From an uncultured Lachnospiraceae bacterium (GTDB lineage Bacteria; Bacillota; Clostridia; Lachnospirales; Lachnospiraceae): a DNA stretch of 64,000 nt. The DNA is taken from NCBI GenBank assembly GCA_902763335.1, contig CACWRR010000001.1:1-64000 (forward strand). Direction: 5' to 3'. How positions within the stretch are numbered: the stretch's first letter is position 1; every line of letters begins with the position of its first letter. Positions 60,131-64,000 of this stretch are shown here, piece after piece. The notes beneath the pieces were generated by a model. The model saw only the letters and a program-made list of their open reading frames with translations. It was not told where the DNA came from and made no database searches. The translations under genes were made by a program, and so were the position numbers.

Positions 60131-60490
60131 ATGAAGAATTATAAAATTACCGTAAACGGAACAGAGTACGATGTAGCAGTTGAAGAGGTTACAGGCGGAG
60201 CAGTTGCTTCAGCACCTGTAAAGGCAGCACCTGCAAAGAAAGCACCGGTTAAAAAGGCTGTTTCAGGAACACAGGGTGGAATTAAGGTTACAGCTCCAAT
60301 GCCAGGTAAAATTTTATCTGTAAAGGCAAGTGTTGGACAGTCTGTTAAGAAGGGCGATGTAATAATGCTTCTTGAGGCGATGAAAATGGAGAATGAGATT
60401 GTTGCTCCTGAAGACGGAACAGTAGCAAGTATTGATACTTCAGAAGGTGCAAGTGTAGAAGCAGGATCAGTTTTAGCTACACTTAACTAG
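60131..60490 (+). CDS. Biotin carboxyl carrier protein
   Basis: A 119-aa carrier with an Ala/Pro/Lys-rich flexible linker (about residues 22-52) and a C-terminal biotinyl domain. The biotin site is EAMKMENEI, with Lys85 as the attachment residue. TAPMPGKIL and the KKGDVIMLLE strand are standard. It carries CO2 between the two carboxyltransferases and the membrane pump encoded alongside. ATG 60131 follows AGGAGG. Confidence 0.93.
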   Translation: MKNYKITVNGTEYDVAVEEVTGGAVASAPVKAAPAKKAPVKKAVSGTQGGIKVTAPMPGKILSVKASVGQSVKKGDVIMLLEAMKMENEIVAPEDGTVASIDTSEGASVEAGSVLATLN

Positions 60491-60527
60491 TTTGTCTGGA
60501 TATTAGAATTTAACAGGAGGATTAAAA

Positions 60528-61676
60528 ATGGATTACATTGCTAGTACATTGGGAAATCTCGTTCACCAGACTGCTTTTTTCAATCTGACAGTAGGAAATT
60601 ATATAATGATACTTGTTGCATTATTTTTCCTTTATCTTGCGATAGCAAAAGAGAAAGAACCACTTTTGCTTTTACCGATTGCATTTGGTATGCTTTTGGT
60701 TAATATTTATCCGGATATAATGCTTAAGATAGAAGAATCTGCAAACGGTGTTGGAGGTTTGTTCCAATATTTTTACAAATTAGATGAGTGGAGTATTCTT
60801 CCTTCGCTTATATTCCTTGGTGTAGGTGCGATGACGGATTTCGGTCCGCTTATAGCAAATCCTAAATGTTTTATGATGGGTGCCGCAGCACAGTTCGGTA
60901 TATATATTGCATATTTCATGGCTATATTAATGGGATTCAATGATAAGGCCGCTGCAGCAATATCAATCATAGGTGGAGCTGATGGTCCTACATCTATATT
61001 CCTTGCAGGTAAACTTGGACAGACTGCACTTTTAGGACCAATCGCAGTTGCAGCATATTCATATATGTCACTGGTTCCTATTATCCAGCCGCCAATTATG
61101 AAACTGCTTACAACTGAGAAAGAACGTAAAATAAAGATGGAACAGTTAAGACCTGTTTCTAAGTTAGAGAAAATATTATTCCCTATAGTTATTACATGTG
61201 TTGTTGTACTTATTCTTCCTACAACTGCACCGTTAGTAGGTATGCTGATGCTCGGAAATCTCTTCAGAGAGAGTGGAGTTGTAAAACAGCTTGCAGAAAC
61301 AGCATCAAATGCACTTATGTACATTGTAGTTATACTTCTTGGTACAAGTGTTGGTGCAACAACAAGTGCAGAGGCATTCCTTAACATGGATACAATTAAA
61401 ATCGTTATTTTAGGACTTATTGCATTTGCATTTGGTACGGCGGCAGGTGTTCTTATCGGAAAACTTATGTGCGTATTAACACACGGAAAGATAAATCCAC
61501 TTATAGGTTCAGCAGGTGTATCTGCGGTTCCTATGGCAGCCAGAGTTTCACAGAAGGTTGGTTCTGAGGCAGATCCGACAAACTTCCTTTTGATGCATGC
61601 TATGGGACCTAACGTAGCAGGTGTTATCGGAACGGCTGTAGCAGCCGGAACATTTATGGCAATATTTGGAATATAG
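60528..61676 (+). CDS. Sodium-translocating decarboxylase beta subunit (OadB-type)
   Basis: Membrane subunit decarboxylating carboxybiotin and exporting sodium. About nine to eleven hydrophobic segments in 382 aa, with the functional [16 protein letters not shown] motif (about residues 147-162, containing the key Asp) and [19 protein letters not shown] and [19 protein letters not shown] near the C-terminus. ATG 60528 follows AGGAGG. It sits between the carrier and the OadA-like gene. Confidence 0.94.
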   Translation: MDYIASTLGNLVHQTAFFNLTVGNYIMILVALFFLYLAIAKEKEPLLLLPIAFGMLLVNIYPDIMLKIEESANGVGGLFQYFYKLDEWSILPSLIFLGVGAMTDFGPLIANPKCFMMGAAAQFGIYIAYFMAILMGFNDKAAAAISIIGGADGPTSIFLAGKLGQTALLGPIAVAAYSYMSLVPIIQPPIMKLLTTEKERKIKMEQLRPVSKLEKILFPIVITCVVVLILPTTAPLVGMLMLGNLFRESGVVKQLAETASNALMYIVVILLGTSVGATTSAEAFLNMDTIKIVILGLIAFAFGTAAGVLIGKLMCVLTHGKINPLIGSAGVSAVPMAARVSQKVGSEADPTNFLLMHAMGPNVAGVIGTAVAAGTFMAIFGI

Positions 61677-61711
61677 TATAGAGCCGTATTACGGCAGAAT
61701 GGAGTGATAAA

Positions 61712-63127
61712 ATGGCAGAGCAGGTTAAGAAAAAACCAATTAAAATTACAGAAACAGTTTTACGTGATGCCCATCAGTCATTGATAGCGACTAGAATGTC
61801 AACAGAGCAGATGCTTCCTATAGTTGATAAGATGGATAAAGTAGGATATCATTCAGTAGAGTGCTGGGGTGGAGCTACATTTGATGCATCACTCAGATTC
61901 CTGAAAGAAGATCCGTGGGACAGACTCAGAAAATTAAGAGACGGATTTAAGAATACAAAGTTACAGATGTTATTCAGAGGTCAGAATATTCTTGGATATA
62001 ATCATTATGCAGATGACGTGGTTGAATATTTTGTTCAGAAATCTATTGCCAATGGTATAGATATAATCAGAATTTTTGACTGCTTTAATGACCTTGATAA
62101 TTTAAAGACAGCAGTAAATGCTGCAAAGAAGGAAAAAGGACATGCACAGATAGCACTTTCTTATACATTAGGTGATGCATATACACTTGATTACTGGAAG
62201 GAAACTGCTAAGCAAATTGAAGAAATGGGTGCTGATTCTTTATGTATTAAGGATATGGCAGGACTTTTATTACCATACAAGGCAACTGAACTTGTTCAGG
62301 CACTTAAAGAGGGTACAAGCCTTCCGATTCAGATTCATACACACTATACATCAGGTGTAGCTTCAATGACATATCTTAAGGCTGTTGAAGCAGGTGCTGA
62401 TGTTATCGATACAGCTATTTCACCATTCTCAATGGGAACAAGCCAGCCGGCTACAGAGGTTATGGTTGAGACATTTAAGGGAACTGAATATGATACAGGA
62501 CTTGATCAGAATCTTCTTGCTGAGATTGCTGAGTACTTCAGACCGATGAGAGAAGAAGCATTAAAGACTGGTCTTATGAATACTAAGGTTCTCGGTGTTA
62601 ATATCAAGACACTTCTTTATCAGGTTCCGGGTGGTATGTTATCTAACCTTGTGTCACAGCTTAGTGAGGCACATGCAGAAGATAAATATCAGGAGGTTCT
62701 TGAAGAGATACCTAGAGTTCGTAAGGACTTCGGTGAACCGCCACTTGTAACACCTTCTTCACAGATTGTAGGTACACAGGCTGTATTAAATGTACTTCAG
62801 GGTGAGAGATACAAGATGATTACAAAAGAGTCTAAGAAGATATTAGACGGAGAATTCGGTAAGACAGTTAAGCCGTTCAATAAAGAGGTTCAGAAGAAGG
62901 CTATAGGAGATAAGAAGCCTATTACTTGCAGACCGGCTGACCTGATTAAACCACAGCTTGAAGAATTTAAGAAAGAAGCTGCACCATATATACAGCAGGA
63001 GGAAGATGTATTATCATATGCATTATTCCCACAGGTAGCAACTGATTTCTTTAAATACAGAGAAGCACAGCAGACTAAGGTTGATCCTTCACAGGCTGAT
63101 AGTGAAAACGGAGCATATCCGGTATAA
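61712..63127 (+). CDS. Oxaloacetate decarboxylase alpha / pyruvate carboxylase B-type carboxyltransferase
   Basis: TIM-barrel carboxyltransferase acting between oxaloacetate/pyruvate and biotin. ITETVLRDAHQSLIATRM holds the metal Asp, then MLFRGQN, RIFDCFNDL, LCIKDMAGLL with the catalytic Lys, and IQIHTHYTSG with the metal His pair. The conserved C-terminal PYC_OADA domain follows, but the usual biotinyl domain is absent at the end (471 aa); the separate carrier at 60131 replaces it. Last gene of the cluster; a palindromic stem-loop follows. Confidence 0.93.
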   Translation: MAEQVKKKPIKITETVLRDAHQSLIATRMSTEQMLPIVDKMDKVGYHSVECWGGATFDASLRFLKEDPWDRLRKLRDGFKNTKLQMLFRGQNILGYNHYADDVVEYFVQKSIANGIDIIRIFDCFNDLDNLKTAVNAAKKEKGHAQIALSYTLGDAYTLDYWKETAKQIEEMGADSLCIKDMAGLLLPYKATELVQALKEGTSLPIQIHTHYTSGVASMTYLKAVEAGADVIDTAISPFSMGTSQPATEVMVETFKGTEYDTGLDQNLLAEIAEYFRPMREEALKTGLMNTKVLGVNIKTLLYQVPGGMLSNLVSQLSEAHAEDKYQEVLEEIPRVRKDFGEPPLVTPSSQIVGTQAVLNVLQGERYKMITKESKKILDGEFGKTVKPFNKEVQKKAIGDKKPITCRPADLIKPQLEEFKKEAAPYIQQEEDVLSYALFPQVATDFFKYREAQQTKVDPSQADSENGAYPV

Positions 63128-63144
63128 TTTGATTATGTAACTGC

Positions 63145-63170
63145 AGGGCTGCCGCATATGCGACAGCCCT
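63145..63170 (+). terminator. Palindromic hairpin after the decarboxylase cluster
   Basis: A near-perfect 26-bp palindrome: AGGGCTG at 63145-63151 with CAGCCCT at 63164-63170, and an inner CGCATATGCG. Only TTAAAAT follows, so Rho-independent termination is weak; a protective 3' structure is as likely. Confidence 0.5.
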
Positions 63171-63226
63171 TAAAATATGTAGGGGGACATATAGGATGTG
63201 TCTCTTATAATTGGAGAAGTGTAAAG

Positions 63227-64000
63227 ATGGACGAGTTGATAAAAAGCAAAATGCCTGAGATGAGCAAGGGACAGAAAAAAATATCAGAGTTTATACTTAC
63301 AAATTATGAAAAGGCTGCATTTATGACTGCTGCGGAATTGGGCAGGGAAGTCGGAGTGAGTGAGTCGACGGTAGTAAGATATGCTGCATTACTGGGATAT
63401 AAAGGATATCCTGAGATGCAGAAGGAAGTCGAAAAAATGGTTCAGAGAAAGTTGCATGCAATCGAGCGTGTCAACATTGACAATCCTGACATATCAAGGA
63501 AGGACATTTTAAACAGCGTAATAATGTCAGATATTGAGAAATTGAAACTGTCGTTAGAACTTATAGATGTAAACATATTTAATGAGGCGGTGGAGAGCAT
63601 ATTAAATGCAGAGACTATATATATAGTGGGGCTTAGAAACTGTCTCCCTCTGGCACAGATGCTTGGCTTTAATCTGAATATGATGTTTGATAACGTAAAA
63701 GTTATAACCACTACAAGCTCAAGTGAAATATTTGAACAATTGATGAGAATAAGTGATAAAGATGTAATAATCGGTATAAGTTTTCCGAGGTATTCAATGA
63801 GAACATTAAAGGCAATAGAATTTGCCAATGACAGGAATGCAAAGGTTATCGCAATTACAGACAGTATAAATTCACCTATGAATCTATACTCATCATGTAA
63901 TCTTTTTGCGAGAAGTGAACTTACTTCAGTTATGGATTCACTTACAGCTCCGGTAAGCCTGATAAATGCACTTATCGTTGCGCTAACGATAAAAAATCAG
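63227..64000 (+). CDS. MurR/RpiR-family transcriptional regulator (partial at right edge)
   Basis: Open to the right edge (258 codons seen). An N-terminal RpiR helix-turn-helix (MPEMSKGQKKISEFIL, AAELGREVGVSESTVVRYA) is followed by a SIS sugar-phosphate-binding domain with IYIVGLRNC and IIGISFPRYSMRT. Such regulators sense phosphosugars. ATG 63227 follows TTGGAG. It is downstream of the decarboxylase cluster; its target is not shown by the window. Confidence 0.88.
   Translation, partial: MDELIKSKMPEMSKGQKKISEFILTNYEKAAFMTAAELGREVGVSESTVVRYAALLGYKGYPEMQKEVEKMVQRKLHAIERVNIDNPDISRKDILNSVIMSDIEKLKLSLELIDVNIFNEAVESILNAETIYIVGLRNCLPLAQMLGFNLNMMFDNVKVITTTSSSEIFEQLMRISDKDVIIGISFPRYSMRTLKAIEFANDRNAKVIAITDSINSPMNLYSSCNLFARSELTSVMDSLTAPVSLINALIVALTIKNQ

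Noticed and set aside
60773-61387. Antisense open frame of 204 codons opposite oadB
   Set aside because: It has no recognisable domain or ribosome site and lies fully inside a well conserved gene.

Overview
The window is AT-rich, low-GC Gram-positive DNA from a spore-forming anaerobe, most likely a gut Lachnospiraceae member (Clostridia). The call rests on the complete spoIIIA operon, spoIVB, spoIIM and spo0A, the order recA-recX-rny and yicC-remA-gmk-rpoZ-rimO, a BspA-like repeat protein, DUF6465, and a sodium-pumping decarboxylase cluster. I cannot name the species. Nearly all genes lie on the + strand; only rqcH and a DAHP synthase are on the minus strand.

Layout. 1-4780: tail of a membrane protein, mecA, a DEAD-box helicase overlapping a small thioesterase, pncB and an SseB-like gene, ended by a terminator. 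4866-9850: spoIIIAA-AH, the mother-cell part of the engulfment feeding channel. 9854-19050: one long housekeeping run (Asp23, nusB, xseA, xseB, ispA, dxs, tlyA, nadK, argR, recN) with a strong promoter in front and a terminator behind. 19082-28251: spoIVB and spo0A, usually neighbours in this group, are separated by about 7 kb of accessory genes. These are a DUF3791-DUF3990-DUF3791 trio that looks like an ADP-ribosyltransferase toxin-antitoxin module, a nitroreductase, a truncated DUF4186 gene, DUF6465, a DUF188 protein, a small hypothetical, a frameshifted BspA-like surface protein and an NSS-family sodium symporter.

28269-39992: glgA, then convergent rqcH; yicC-remA-gmk-rpoZ-rimO-pgsA-ycxB; recA with an SOS box, recX, rny. 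40045-45005: thiD, proC, a NUDIX hydrolase, spoIIM, a XerD-type recombinase and convergent DAHP synthase. 45069-52512: deoB and pyrimidine-nucleoside phosphorylase (nucleoside salvage), an LtaS-like sulfatase, a DacA carboxypeptidase, and scpA-scpB.

52658-56460: a maltose-type ABC importer (binding protein plus two permeases, no ATPase) behind a strong promoter and a long leader. 56483-56602: an inverted-repeat element with three internal hairpins, the most RNA-like or MITE-like object here. 56678-63127: a second carboxypeptidase, then a five-gene cluster (MmdA-like carboxyltransferase, OadG-like subunit, biotin carrier, OadB sodium pump, OadA-like carboxyltransferase) that could couple transcarboxylation or decarboxylation to a sodium gradient. 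63227-64000: start of an RpiR-family regulator.

I saw no tRNA, rRNA, CRISPR array, insertion sequence or prophage. Promoters, hairpins and operators were found by eye from consensus and base pairing; they are predictions. Protein names come from recognised motifs and remembered family sequences, not from a database search.
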